Shown here one piece after another: positions 1-13,100 of a stretch of DNA of 64,000 nucleotides (its first letter is position 1; the number at the start of each line of letters is the position of its first letter). Origin of the DNA: Meandrina meandrites (taxonomy: Eukaryota > Cnidaria > Anthozoa > Scleractinia > Meandrinidae); NCBI GenBank assembly GCA_963693305.1, contig OY855905.1, forward strand, positions 620,001 to 684,000, read 5' to 3'. A model generated the notes under the pieces. It searched no databases. It was not told the origin of the DNA and saw only the letters and a program-made list of their open reading frames with translations. The position numbers were made by a program, and so were the translations under genes.

Positions 1-500
1 GATATTTGTGAAAAAAATAACGGGACACGGGATATTTAAACAAGAGATTCGAGGATATCGAACATAAACATTGGAACAACCACCGGAATTAACTGGATAA
101 GGGATATTTATTCCAAAAATTAATGGGATACAGGATACTCAGACCCCCACCCTCATATCATGGCCTCCAAAGGTAGTAAAACTGACAACATTGGCATCGT
201 TGGAGAGCATCCCAGCACAGCCCCCCCCCCCCCCCCCTCTCATGCTCCCCCTCCCCCCATCTGCACCCTTCTACGCGACAGAAAAGCAAGAAAGACTAAT
301 AAGGTAGCGAAGTTTATTAAAGCAAGTGTTGTGCGCGAGAAGACTGCTGAGAGACTTTGGCTGCCTAGACTTTTGATCAGTAGTACGTTCTCAGCACGCT
401 CAGTCTGCTTCAATATTATTCGTCATTATTATCAATATACGCGGCCAAATTGAAAACCGCCCTCTTGAAAACACGCGCTTTGCGGGCCGCAAATGACTCC
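1..500. other. 3' flank of DNAAF9: C-rich tract, no gene seen
   Basis: There is no exon structure here. A pyrimidine tract with a 16-base C run lies near 222-237. The frame open across it is low-complexity and not a credible protein. Confidence 0.5.
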
Positions 501-504
501 TAGC

Positions 505-528
505 GGGCCGTTAATGCATTAACGGCCC
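505..528. repeat. Perfect 24-bp GC-flanked palindrome
   Basis: GGGCCG, then TTAATGCATTAA, then CGGCCC, reads the same on both strands. It is close to a second GGGCCGCAAAT motif that recurs in the hairpin at 1106-1234, so both may come from one decayed element. Confidence 0.6.
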
Positions 529-1105
529 TGCAGCTGATTGGTTCTCGGTTCATCATCCGATGAATATTAACCAATCAGGTCACGTTTAATGACGCGGGAA
601 AAACATTTAGGTGCGTACAGCAAGTTTTAAAGTAAAAAAAGTCTCGAACAGTTTCTCGCTGAGCGAATAGTGTTCGAAAAGAAAAATCAAAGCCTATTTG
701 TTATGAATGGGACAAAATGCAGCTAAAAATTCGGATGAAGAAGCGAAAGCACAAGGGGAAGATATAAAGAGAGCAACTTCTTGTTGTCTTACGAGAACAA
801 AACAACGGTTCACTTCATTTTGTGTTTCTCGGGTCGAGCTAAATTAGCTGAAGCAATGCGAGGATTTTACGCCGAGGCTCAACTGGAAAATGTAAGTTCG
901 TAAATTATTATTATCCACTCATTTTCAGAGACACAGCAGCTCTTTTTAACTACACCTATACAATACATGGGCCTCAGTGTAGCATAGCACAAAATTTTCA
1001 ACGCGAAGTACTTGAACTATTGAACATGTAAAGCTCATTAAATGTGTTAGTTTCAGCTTATATCTGGATGTTATTTGGCCTTGTATATTGATAATAATGA
1101 TAATT

Positions 1106-1234
1106 AAATGACTTTTTTCGGGAATATTGTTTATTTGCTCCCTTGTAGTGTCATTTGCCGCCCTTGCGCTTCGCGCGCGGGCCGCAAATTACACTACGCG
1201 GGCGCAAATAAACAATATTCCCTCAAAGTCATTT
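1106..1234. mobile_element. Hairpin MITE, ~55-bp arms
   Basis: AAATGAC followed by GGGAATATTGTTTATTTG on the left is repeated inverted at the right end (CAAATAAACAATATTCCC, then GTCATTT). The loop is GC-rich (CGCGCGCGGGCC). Arms differ at a few positions. There is no coding capacity. The target-site duplication is unclear. Confidence 0.7.
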
Positions 1235-1375
1235 TATTGTCCTATTATCATTAATGTCACGCAACTCTGTGTAACCCTGGTTTTAGCCGGGTGTTCATTT
1301 ACGTACGGGTCTTCGTTTTCGTATGGGTCTTCGTTTTCATATGGGTCTTCGGTCTTCGTTTTCGTTACTACCCAC

Positions 1376-1580
1376 ACAGTACACAGTACACAGTACACTG
1401 TACACTGTACACAGTACACTGTACACAGTACACTGTACACAGTACACAGTACACTGTACACTGTACACTGTACACTGTACACTGTACACTGTACACTGTA
1501 CACTGTACACTGTACACTGTACACTGTACACAGTACACTGCACACTGTACACAGTACACAGTACACTGTACACAGCACAC
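1376..1580. repeat. 7-bp minisatellite with two alternating units
   Basis: About 29 head-to-tail heptamers, almost all either ACAGTAC or ACTGTAC, differing only at the third base. All long frames across it are artefacts of the period. A short repeat of GGGTCTTCGTTTTC-type units precedes it (1305-1365). Confidence 0.9.
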
Positions 1581-2435
1581 AAAAAATGTTTCAGTACAAA
1601 GGGACCTGGGCCCTCGGGGTTTCCCAGCGCGTGAAAAACGTACCGGAAAAGCTCCAGGGTAAATTGTTACATGGGCTACTTCTGACTAGTCAACACAATA
1701 ATTTAATGAGTTTTTAATGAGTTTTTAATAAATATTTACTGAATATTCACACTTATAACCTTGTAAAAACATTTGCTAACGGGTCAAACTTGGCATGACG
1801 TAACAAAGTAACCAGGGAAAGTTCTCTTTACACCTGGAAATTGTACAATGTCATAAAATATGTTAAAGCAAATAACAAAGAATTTTTTCTCGATATGATG
1901 TCATCGACTGAAAGAACACCAAGCTTTATCGCAAAAAGGGGTGGAACGTCGAACTTCAAAATCTATCGTTTTGGCTCATTTACACTACGTTTGACTCAAG
2001 CGAAGTAAGAAGTTTGACCATGGACTGGACAGCGCAGATTAAACACTTTCCAAAGCCAATCCTGCACAAATTGCAAACTAATAAAACCACAAAGTGAAGG
2101 ACAGATCACTTATGGACTAGTTAAAGCATCCTGTAAACTGAACAATCCCCAATGATTCCATTTAGGCGAGCATTCACTCTTATCGGGAAGTGTACTTGCG
2201 TTAACTACACTTGATCTCATCTTATTGTAGAAACAATTTAATATAATGGTTGTAGCACTGAGTGGAGTCCAATTTCGGACTGTAATCATACCAATGATTA
2301 ACAAAATCGGACGACCGCGAAGCGGGAGTCCGATTTGTTTCAATCGTGCATGGAGACCGTTAAATGGGATTATTACGGTATTCAGTCAAACTATCGAGAA
2401 ACGAATTATGAGGAATGTGCGTAGAGAAAAGTGCT

Positions 2436-2483
2436 GCTTGTTTGTTTGTTTGTTTGTCTGCTTGTTTGTTTGTTTGTTTGTTA
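2436..2483. repeat. (TTTG)n microsatellite
   Basis: Imperfect GTTT tandem with two C substitutions, next to a dispersed repeat (2246-2350) that has inverted GGAGTCC/GGACT motifs. Confidence 0.85.
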
Positions 2484-2734
2484 AATTTTCTTTAATATAC
2501 ACCTAATTGCAATAACGTTGGAATAGAAAAAGCAAAAAGGCAAATATGAATTAATTAGGCATTACCAAGATAAATTTGAAATTCGCCTGACGAAACGGCC
2601 TCAAAACGCCTCAAAATAAACGTAAATCAATTTGTCTTTATAACACGATTAGCATTTCTACAAATATAAACTCACGAGTTTCCTGTAAATGCTGCACGGG
2701 ACACGGGCTTAGAGCACCGGCTTGCAGCACCGAG

Positions 2735-3152
2735 TTTCACATCGAAATATATGCAGAACTCTATTGCATACAGAGGGGCCGTCCTCTGGAATGCAATAGG
2801 ACGGTCTCATCCATCGTTAATTGATCGTTTCGAACACCTGGACATCAAATCTTTTCTGAAAAAAGTGGCGAATTGTTACACTTTTAGGGATTTTAACTTC
2901 AACGTTTTAGCGCCACAAACAATCAACAATAGGTTTAAGGATTTTACATATTTTTAACTTTTCATTCTCACTCATTCGAATTCATAATAATTTTATAGTT
3001 TTTAATACGTAGGTAGTAGGCCTTTTTTATGACGATTTTTAACATTTTTTATCTTTTTTTCCTTCATTTTAATTTTTGTACACGACCCCACAAGCTTGTA
3101 GCTTTTATCTTTCATCGTGTATAAATAAAAGTTGTATGTATGTATGTATGCT
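2735..3152 (+). mobile_element. 5'-truncated LINE, 3' end
   Basis: The frame from 2751 reads SIAYRGAVLWNAIG and then FLKKVANCYTF and stops at 2957. This resembles the C-terminus of reverse transcriptases of CR1/L2/Jockey-type LINEs, where RGAxLWN is followed by a basic FKK helix. An AT-rich 3' UTR, a short hairpin (ACACGA...TCGTGT), ATAAATAAA and a (TATG)n tail follow, as expected of a LINE terminus. A similar AATAAA-(TATG)n tail ends near 40,410. Confidence 0.65.
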
Positions 3153-3408
3153 GCCAGCTATGATGATTAAGTTAATTAATTCCTATTTGGCTTTTTCACT
3201 TTTCTGTCTAATATGACAACGTTAATTGCAATAAGGTGTATATTGTTAGATTTATCTTGTTGGGCTTTTGACGCCAAATTCAGGCAAATATTATACAAAG
3301 CCCCCAAAAGTATTGTTATAAATACTACTTACACTAAATAACTTTTTTAAAAAGTCGGTTGAACATTAAATTATCGACAATGACTGTCCATATTAAGAGC
3401 TTGTTGAA

Positions 3409-6400
3409 TCAACGGGTGCTGTTTGGCTTGGTGAATATATCAACAGCAGGTTGACTGTCTGTAAGGGCGTTATGACGCTTGATGTCTTCATTAACATCTA
3501 ACAGATAACCTTCCACAAATGTTTCAAGTACTGGGGAGTTGTTAAGGTGCAATAAACTTGGCTTATTCTGTTGCAAGTACTTCCAATGTTAGTACTATCA
3601 AATTCCCAGAACTAGAAACTTGGACAAAACTTGTTGAGACACACCAGAATTTCACACTTCATAGCCACTTTGAAGAAATATTAATCCATCCATCCATCCA
3701 TCCCTCCCTCCCTCCCTCCCTCACTTTCTCCCTCCCTCCCTCCCTCCCTCACTTTCTCCCTCCCTTTCTCCCTCCCTTTCTCCCTCCCTCTCTGCGCCGC
3801 CGCAAAAATATAGTAGAGTTTACAAGCGGACCCAAGCAACATTGATTAGACTGGAGGCGAGGAAAAACAGTAATAAAAGAAAGGAATTATTTCTAACAGT
3901 GTCTGAACAGTTTTGTCCGAAATCGTAGTATCAGCATAAATATATAGATCACAAAAGGATACATGGATGATGGTAGTCCTTGTCTCCTGTGAGACTGACG
4001 TAATGTGAGCCATTGTAAAACCAGCCGGGAGGTAGTGGGTCGAATTTGTGCTTAGACTGAAGAAAAACAGAGATCAATCAAAGGGCCCTATGAGCCCACG
4101 ACTGTTTTGTTTTGCAAGGTTCATGAAATCTGCTGTTTTTTATATGGTTTATAGAATTTGAAATGGGTGTAGTACCCTTGATTCTCGGTAATCTGTGTGG
4201 GTAGTTTTTTCATTATTTGGAATCACACATTTCAATTTGAATTTCATCTAGTTTTATCATATGATATACTGACAGATGAACTAGTGTCAGTTTACGGCAC
4301 TATTCTTCTTTGACAAGTTAGTGAGATCACGAGTGAAAACTAATCGCAAGCAATCCGTAGTAAAGGCTAACCACAAGCAAGCAGCTTACAGTATACCGTA
4401 AAATTCCGGTTATAACCCCCCCCCCCCCCCCCCAATCGGATATAAGCCCCCCTCTGCTGGATGACAGTACTTAACAGGGCTAAATATTTTTTTTATTATG
4501 ACTTTTTAGCTTAAAAACGTATTTTAATCAACACTGCCGTGGCTCGTTTCGAAACGGTTTTTTTATTCCGCTTAAAAGCCCCCCCCCCCCCCCCCCCCCA
4601 TTCAGATATAAGCCCTTCCGTTTCTTTTATGAAGTTGTATACGCCCAGGGTTTAGAACCGGAATTTTACAGCATTCTACAAAAGAAGGTAAATGAGGATC
4701 ATTATATCGTACTTACATGATTTTGAAAGCTGCATTGTGTTACGCTATCGATTTTTGTGATAAATTAATCTGAGATTTACGCTTTTCTTGCGTGGAACGG
4801 AGGGAGATAATACGCACATTTCACCTTTGTCGCGCACAGCGTGGCACTGATAATCTTCTATCACCTAGTAGCGATTACATAAACTACGCTTTCAATTTTG
4901 CTTTGACCGTAGCATGCAAACTTAAGACAATTCTGTTGATTTGCTATAAAGCAGAAACAACATACACCTGATTAAAGATAAAATAAAAACAGAACATGTT
5001 CACAATCGATTTTCAAATTATCATCACATACCCATCAAAACAAAAACATAAGCGCCTAAAGTACAGTGGTCTGTCATCGTTCTTTATAAACCGCAACGTC
5101 CAACTGAAAGTCGCGTTAGGTCTGCAAACCATCTGTCAACGGCCTTTTGTTTACAGCCGACCGACCCACCCCGGAAAAAGTCCGCCTTTTTAAATCCTTT
5201 ACTCCTTTTTTCGGATATGCAGAACAGCCTTAAAAATGAGTAACTAATAAAACTACGCACACAAAAGTGAACTATTACAGGCAAGTTGCCACATAGCAAG
5301 CCGCTTGGTGCGTTCAGTCATGAAGTAAATACCAGCAGCTTTTTAAGCAAGAGACCGTGGAGTAGCCTAGTGCAATGCTCGTTATTGGATCATTATTTCT
5401 GATGTTCATTATATAAGTGACCAAGTTACAGGTGAGATGGCTGGCTCCACAAGATCTGTTCATGACATCCGACTATTAATATTGGTTAACTAGAGAAAAC
5501 ATTCCTGTTTCGTATCTAGCTCCTAACACCATAGCTGGTGATAGAGTGACATTCACGTTGTTGTTCACCAACATTTAGACAAATGATGACCACGACGGTA
5601 ACGAGGACTTCGAAATTTTGATTTATTTTGGGTCTTACGGAGGACGAGAACAAAGACGGTAAACTTTCCGCAGCATGCAAATAATGAAATATTACGGTAC
5701 TCACAGTGATGTCGGTGATCTCTTTGTCTGAAAGGTCCTTCCTCACTTTCATCTTTTGTTTCACTAGCGCCTGCAAGCGAATGAAAACAGCAATCCACTC
5801 AATAAAGACGGCGTGCTATCACCTAATAATTCCATTTGTTTAGCCGATCTGATCAGCTGATGTAAGCTGTTCTAAATATCCATCGACAGCACTCAGAGAA
5901 TGGTTGGTACAGTTTTGTTGACCCGACCACCATACGTTCGGACAATACCGGTCTGCACGGAACCATAGAATGGATCTTGTGTCAAACCAGCCTACGGTTT
6001 CAGCTAAGTTATCTAGTCTCTACAACGCGGCACTAAATAGCAGACGCACTGTTTGCAATCTCAAGATTGGTGATACTTTTCATCCAATTTACTGACACAC
6101 ATTATTTTAATTATTATACATTGTAGTAACTATCTGTCTTCTCATTGGCTAAGAGCCTACAGTTAATTCTGGGAATCAGCGCAACCTACAGATTATTAAC
6201 TAATCTGTTAGCAGATTAGTGAATAATCTGTAGGTTGCGCGCAATGCACGATTTCCAAGAGACTATCAAGTTCACAGGTGGTACGTGGCGTCTCGCACAC
6301 AGCGAAGTAAAAACATTTCTCGTCGATTCGCTTCTTCAAGAGTGCGTTTGTCCTTGTTGTTTTTTAAACAATGCATAGCAAAACAATTATTAAATTCGTT

Positions 6401-9400
6401 TTTTGTGATACCCGGAATAATTAAGGTCTCAGTGAGTGTTATCAGCTTCAGCCTTCGGCTTCGGCTGATAACACTTACCTCGACCTTGATTATTCCGGAT
6501 ATCACAAAAACCTCATCTAATAATTGTTTATTGTTAGCAGGGTTTTCAATAAGGGCCGGTAGCCGGCGAGTTTCGCCGGCTACTCCACACGTTTTCGCCG
6601 CCTACTTTGATTAACAACTTACTCGAATTTTAAGAATTAGCATGATAAATAATTTGCCACAACATGAACCGCGGATCGGCCAACATTTAATTTGTTTAAC
6701 GCAAAAGAAACTTGCCATAATTCTTGGTTAAAATGTATCGACTCAGGGCTTGAAATTTAGACCAATACGGTCGCCAATGCGACTAACATTTCATAAAAAT
6801 TCTCCTTTCGTCACCAAAATGGCGACTACAATTTCTGGGTGTTGACGATGAATAACGGACATTTCCTCAGACATTGTGCCCTTCCAGAAAGTTATATCGA
6901 AAGATCTTTGCTTCTAAGACATCCAAAATAAGAAAAGAAGTCAATCCACCCTCCTCCTTTGCTGTAAAAGATTCTATCACATCGGAAAACTCGCCGAAAG
7001 CTGACCGTGTTGAAAACGCCCTATAATGCTTTGCAAGCCGTTAAGCACGTCATGTATGCCTACGGGTTGTGTCTCTTATTGAACTTTATGATACATCAAC
7101 AAAATATCCCTCCTTTTTTCTATATTTTCTAATAATTTGCCTGCTTGACACCATTAATATCGTCTGGAAAAACGAACAAGTGATCTCGACTGGCTTTTGT
7201 ATCGTGTTTGTTCAACAAATGCGCACGATGCCCATATATGCTCAGAAAGTCGTTGATATCCGTCATACGTACATAACAGATATCCTGCGATATACCTAGG
7301 TTGCCAAGATCCGACTGAAATCTTGCAAAGCGCTGCACAACCACAGTTTTTCTCGCTGCAAAATCAGTTTCGTTAACAATTTGTTGAATAATAAAACAAT
7401 TATCCTGCTCAATCTTGCGGAATATCGTCTGATTTTAGGTGGCTCGACTGGGTTTTTTAGGGGCAACACCGCTCAAGTTTGAGAACTAACCAGACTGTCA
7501 TTAACAATGCCATCGAAAAACGATCACCACAGCTGAATTAGGTAAAGATGAAAATTTGTTATGACCAGTGTTATTTTGACATCGGAGTTGTCATAGCAAC
7601 GCAATGACGTCATCACGTTTATCAATTTCGTTCGTATTGCTCGGCACCAGGAGATTTTTTCGGAAATCGCTCAAGGGAGCATGTACCTCCTATACCTGCC
7701 TCAATGCTGGCAAAGTTTGAACAAATTCTGTGAGAGCGTTATCGAAATTTTTGGGGATGAAGTTTCGAGGGTTATAAATACAGCAAAAAACATACTATTG
7801 AGATAATAGGGTAATATCTGAAGAAAACCTCGCGCTTTGGGGATGCAGTTTCATCTCATAGTAGTTTGATGCCATTTAAAATTGTGTATACAAAATTATG
7901 GGGATCGCCGCGACCGATTGCGAAAAAAACGGATTTGATGAGCGTGCATTCAGGTGCTCTTGCTGCCACTTTTGTAAATAATTTGGTCTACACCTACAAA
8001 TGTGATAATTATTTGGAAACCACTCGATGAATTTTTTTAAAAACTTGTCAATCTCGAGGTTTGTCATCAGTTTATATGGCCGGCAAGTTTCAAGGTCATT
8101 GAAAACATTTAAGACAATAAAATCGGGGCTCCAATGTACTACTTTTCTCTCGCAGATTTTGTGTTTACAAGTGAGTGTCCTCATTATTCACGTGTATTGT
8201 TTTTTACTTTCATGTCCACGTGCACAACTCAGCAAAAAAATCATTTGCATTAAACAGAACGCTCAATTGCTTTCTAAAAAAATTCGGGAAACATGCTTAT
8301 ATGACTTGAAAACTGTAATAATATTTGTTACGCCGTTAGACTGGAATACAGCAATGCCGAGGGTCTCTTTCTCCAGGAAACGAAAAGCTATTTTTGTGTA
8401 GAACAACAGATCAGGAAAAAAGTCTAAACTCACTGATAAAATGCAAATGAATTTTTTGCTGAGTTGTGCACGTGAAAATGAAAGTTGAATACAATGCCCG
8501 TGAATAATGAGGACACTCACTTGTAAACACAAAATCTGGGAGAAAAAAGTAGTACATTGGAGCCCCGATTTTATTGCCTTACGTGTTTTCAATGACCTTG
8601 AAACTTGCAGGCCATATAAACTGATGACAAACCTCGAGATTGACAAGTTTCTAAAAAAATTCATCGAGCGGTTTCCAAATAATTATCACATTTGTAGGTG
8701 TAGACCAAATTATTTACAAAAGTGGCAACAAGAGCACATGAATGCACGCTCATCAAATCCGTTTTTTTCGCAATCGGTCGCGGCGATCCCCATAATTTTG
8801 TATCCACAATTTTAAATGGCATCAAACTACTATGAGATGAAACTGCATTCCCAAAGCGCGTCGTGTTCTTCAGATATTACCCTATTATCTCAATAGTATG
8901 TTTTTTACTGTATTTATGACCCTCGAAACTTCATCCCCAAAAATTTCGATAACGCTCTCACAGAATTTGTTCAAACTTTGCCAACATTGAGGCAGGTATA
9001 GGAGGTACATGCTCCCTTGAGCGATTTCCGAAAAAATCTCCTGGTGCCGAGCAGTACGAACGAAATTGATAAACGTGATGACGTCATTGCGTTGCTATGA
9101 CAACTCCGATGTCAAAATAACACTGGTCATAACAAATTTTCATCTTTACCTAATTCAGCTGTGGTGATCGTTTTTCGATGGCATTGTTAATGACAGTCTG
9201 GTTAGTTCTCAAACTTGAGCAGTGTTGCCCCTAAAAAACCCAGTCGAGCCACCTTTAGCCAACTCGGCCTACGGCCTCGTCGGCTAAGTATCAGGCGATA
9301 TTCGCAGGAAAGCTGTTAAATATCAAGGTAACTCTACTTTATTCTAAATTAAAGTTCTTTCCCTGTTGAAGACCTGAGTGCAGAAAGTGAACTCCTGCCA

Positions 9401-10150
9401 CTGTAATCATCACATTTCACAGAAGGATACATGCATGCTACGCACAGTTTCATTGCACATTGTTTAGTAAACTGAATGTCCTTCTTTCAATAACATACCG
9501 GTTTACAACAGGTTTTGATCCAATCCTTCAAGACCTGTTGTTGAAGATGAAATCCAGTGAACACAATGAAGTACTTGTGGATTCCGTCCATCGTGCCATT
9601 CTGTTGGCCCTTTGCCGAGGGTGGTCGCGGAATAGCAGAGCTATCTACAGGGTTCATTCTCAGCACTCCATTCAGACGAGACCACTGAACGTGTACCTTC
9701 TTATTAGGAGCCTCCTCTGTTGATGAAAAATACTTTAAGTTTTTTATTCATCTCAGGTTTGTAAAAGAACAGATTTCTACTCTTTTCAGTTTTCGAAATT
9801 CCATGACTTTCCATAAGCTTTTCCGTGACTTCTCCAAGTTTTCCACGACCTAAATTTTGCCATTTTTCTTGGAAATCATCTTTCATTTTAGCTACGTTTT
9901 TTCCATTTTGTTTGCAAAAAACCTAATTTATTTTGTTTCTTTCCGTGACCCGTACCAACCCTGACGAATCATTGTCATCTCACCTGAGAAACAGACATGG
10001 CCCTGTAGACTGTGGATCGCTCCTGCCATAAAAAAAGAACGATTGATGTCAATTACACTTCAAGGAAACAAGTGAAATGAGATTACTGTCTGTGATGATT
10101 AAGCTTACCTGTTGCACGTATTCCTCTGGATGATATGGGTCCGTGAAGTG
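3409..10150 (-). CDS. DNAAF9: DNAAF9 exons 37-43 (residues 996-1173) and stop
   Basis: Exons: 10109-10150, 9984-10022, 9697-9716, 9499-9658, 5705-5770, 3963-4050, 3409-3530. They read [27 protein letters not shown], a 20-bp microexon RRLLIR, then [19 protein letters not shown] and [11 protein letters not shown], then [15 protein letters not shown], then [18 protein letters not shown]. The last exon gives [19 protein letters not shown] and TGA at 3409-3411. Exon 40 extends to the donor at 9499 rather than a cryptic GT after FHLQQQ, because the extension adds the family-like LKDWIKTC. Exon 42 read past its donor meets a stop four codons on. The last exon was found by its match to the family's C-terminal EYVEEANKEI-like helix. 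The 3.7-kb intron 40 holds three nested inverted-repeat elements. Confidence 0.88.
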
Positions 10151-13100
10151 CTGAAGAAAAAATTAATGTCGTTCTGTGAATGAATTTACACAAGTCATTC
10201 TTTTTTTACTTTCTTAATAATATACACGAAACAATTTCTCGAATCTGATTGGCTTAGTAAATTCGATGCAAAAATGAGGTAATTCAGTGCAGAAATAAGG
10301 TAATTAAGTGCAAAAAGAGGTAACAAAACAGAGCATTCTGACTGGTTGATAAACAAAGGCACCCACGGAGAGCCAATCAAACGCTTCCACGCGATCTGAA
10401 TGGCGCGAAGTTTGGATCTGCTTTGAGTGGCGAGGAACAAAAATGGCTGGCGTTTTGAGTACAGTAGAGGACCTGAAGACAGTGCGATTTTAATTACCAT
10501 AGCACTGAAAAGCACTGGTGTTGGGATCTCTTTTTGGAATAAGTGGTTTTTCAAGAAGGGAAATGCCGACGAAATCGAAACTACGAGTCATCTGAGCTTC
10601 ACGTTTTGCTTGAGCGAGTTTATTTACGCACATTGGCGAAGGTTATGATCCAGATAGCCTCAAAGAAATGACTACATCGCTTGATAGACAATGTACTAAG
10701 AGCACAGAACCTGTAGGCTTTCTATTAAACAGAGAATTGTTTCGTCCAAGGAAGTGTTGACGGGAAAGCGAAACAGCTCCACTTGATTGCCCGTCGAATG
10801 CGTCCAAGCAAAGCTCGACAAGTAAGCTTATCAGAAGCAGAAGAAAATCTCTGGAAGAGGTAAACCCAGAATCTTTTATTTAGACAATTCCTTGAACTGT
10901 TTAGCCGAACTTTTCGGCTTAAAAACTTTTAAAATATGACAAACCTGTACGTTGCTTGAGCTTGTTTTGACTGAGGGCGTGATGATGTTTACCGAGTTTG
11001 AATAAATTATTTTTCTACCAGAGTTGCGCACGTTGCTTTCTCGCAATTTTTTCATGAATATTATTAATAAGTAATCACATGATTTTTCTCGTGCAATTTG
11101 GGATAAATACGCACTCAGTTGTCAATTTTCCAAAGACTACAAATTGCACTCGCCCTACGGGATCGTGCAATTTTGTTAGCCTTTGAAAAATTTACTCGTG
11201 CTTATTTATCCCAAATTGCACTCGAAATCATGTGATTACCTACACTAATTTGGTCGGCAATTACAATTATTGATATTTCTTACCTTTTAGATTAGCCACT
11301 AATCTCGACTTGTTTAATGGTCCATAAAATGGTATACTAATCTAAAGGAAACGTTAGGATAAAATATAGACTTCAATATTATTTCCTGCTTAACCTAATT
11401 TGCAAACGTTGTATCTGTAAACACTGAGACCGACGAGACCAATGAATAAAGAAATGAGACGACGCAGTTTGTCAATCGGCAGCAACAGTCCTTTTCTGGA
11501 TTATTCTCGCCCTGCAGAGGATCACACTATACGAACTACTGATATTCCTGGGTTCAAACCATTTACTATAAATTGGGACGTTCAGGAGTCAGGAATAACA
11601 TATTGCTAAAAAGTACTGTCGAAAATAAAAACATATAACGAGCACTACCTCGTTGACCGGCGGGTCTGCATCTCCAGACGAAAACAACCCCAAAGACCTT
11701 CAAAAAAATAAAACCATCTTACTTAGAAGAATGGTAACACCCTAAGCCTTCAATTCACGACATGATCTACTGATAATTTTAGTCCATCCTTTGCTAATAA
11801 CAGGGTTTACAACAGTTCGAGATGACGTACCAGCCTGGACACATTAACTCTCTCTTCTGAGCCATCTTGTCTTCATCAAACGCACTGTCTGATAGAATTA
11901 ACTCCACATCAGGTGTCCTGCAAAGACACACAGACACAAATGGTTTTAAGGGCAAAGCAAAAGGTTAACCACAGACTTCTACAACAGAACATAAACAGCT
12001 ACATTATTTTAACTACCTTGTGACTTCTCCGCCTTTAGCAAGAATAAACGCCACATCAGGGTTACAAGCTCGTACAAGTCTCTGAACCAAGCTTAGCTGC
12101 TCGTGCTGCGAGTATGAGCAACAAGGTTAAATAAAATCCAGGTGGGATGAAAGCAAAATCTTTAAGGTACAAAATAATGAAGGTATGAGCCTTTCACTCA
12201 CACACGTGACATGGATAAGGCTTTCCCTACCTTCGGCTCTAAACAACTCGTGAACACGACATTATTGACCCAACCTGTGTGAAAAAGAATAAGTTTAGGA
12301 AACAAGTTAAAAGCTTTGCTATGGACAGGTAACCAAAACTAAATAACTGACAAACCTTGAGCACATTGTTCCAGAAGTTTTGGCAGCGTCAGTCTGTTGA
12401 GAGAATAAGACAAGTTCAAAATGATACTTCTCCCAACTGATTGACATAAACGTTTTTTCATGCTGGTGCTGAGAACTCGGTGGTACATTAAGACAGTGAC
12501 TGTCATCAAGATGATGATTTCTCGTCACCTGTCCGGGGGATCAACAGCCAAGTAAGTTGCGCACTACTGAACCCGATGGCCTTAACAGGGTTGATCCGTG
12601 TGCTATACGCACCGGCATTACTTAGTTATAGATCTTTACACACCCTAGTTAATACTGTATATATCATGTTACAGATCGTTGCCATATCAAATGTATCTAC
12701 ACTGACGAGAACCGTTAAGGTCGAGGCCCATGTAGTTCATTAAAATCGTAGCTATATGCCGCTAGAAAATTTGTCTTTCTCAGTAAGCTTATATTTGACA
12801 GCGAATTGAGATTCATACAAGCAAGATAAGTGTGAATAGTACAAAAATTTTAAGTCAAACGGAGTATTTCGCACCTGTTCTCCATGAAGGTATTAAGCGG
12901 GTCTACACAGCAGGTGACTGCACCTATCTTGAGACACTTGGCTACTTCTGCATCTGGGTGAGTCCTGATGGCTTGCACTACATCTGTAACATCAGTGAAC
13001 CTTACAACAACATCAGATAAAACTTTAACACCACAAGAACTGACATTAAGGCCGCTTTCGAACAAAATTTAAAAAGAAAAAAGGAACGAAATTTGAAGTA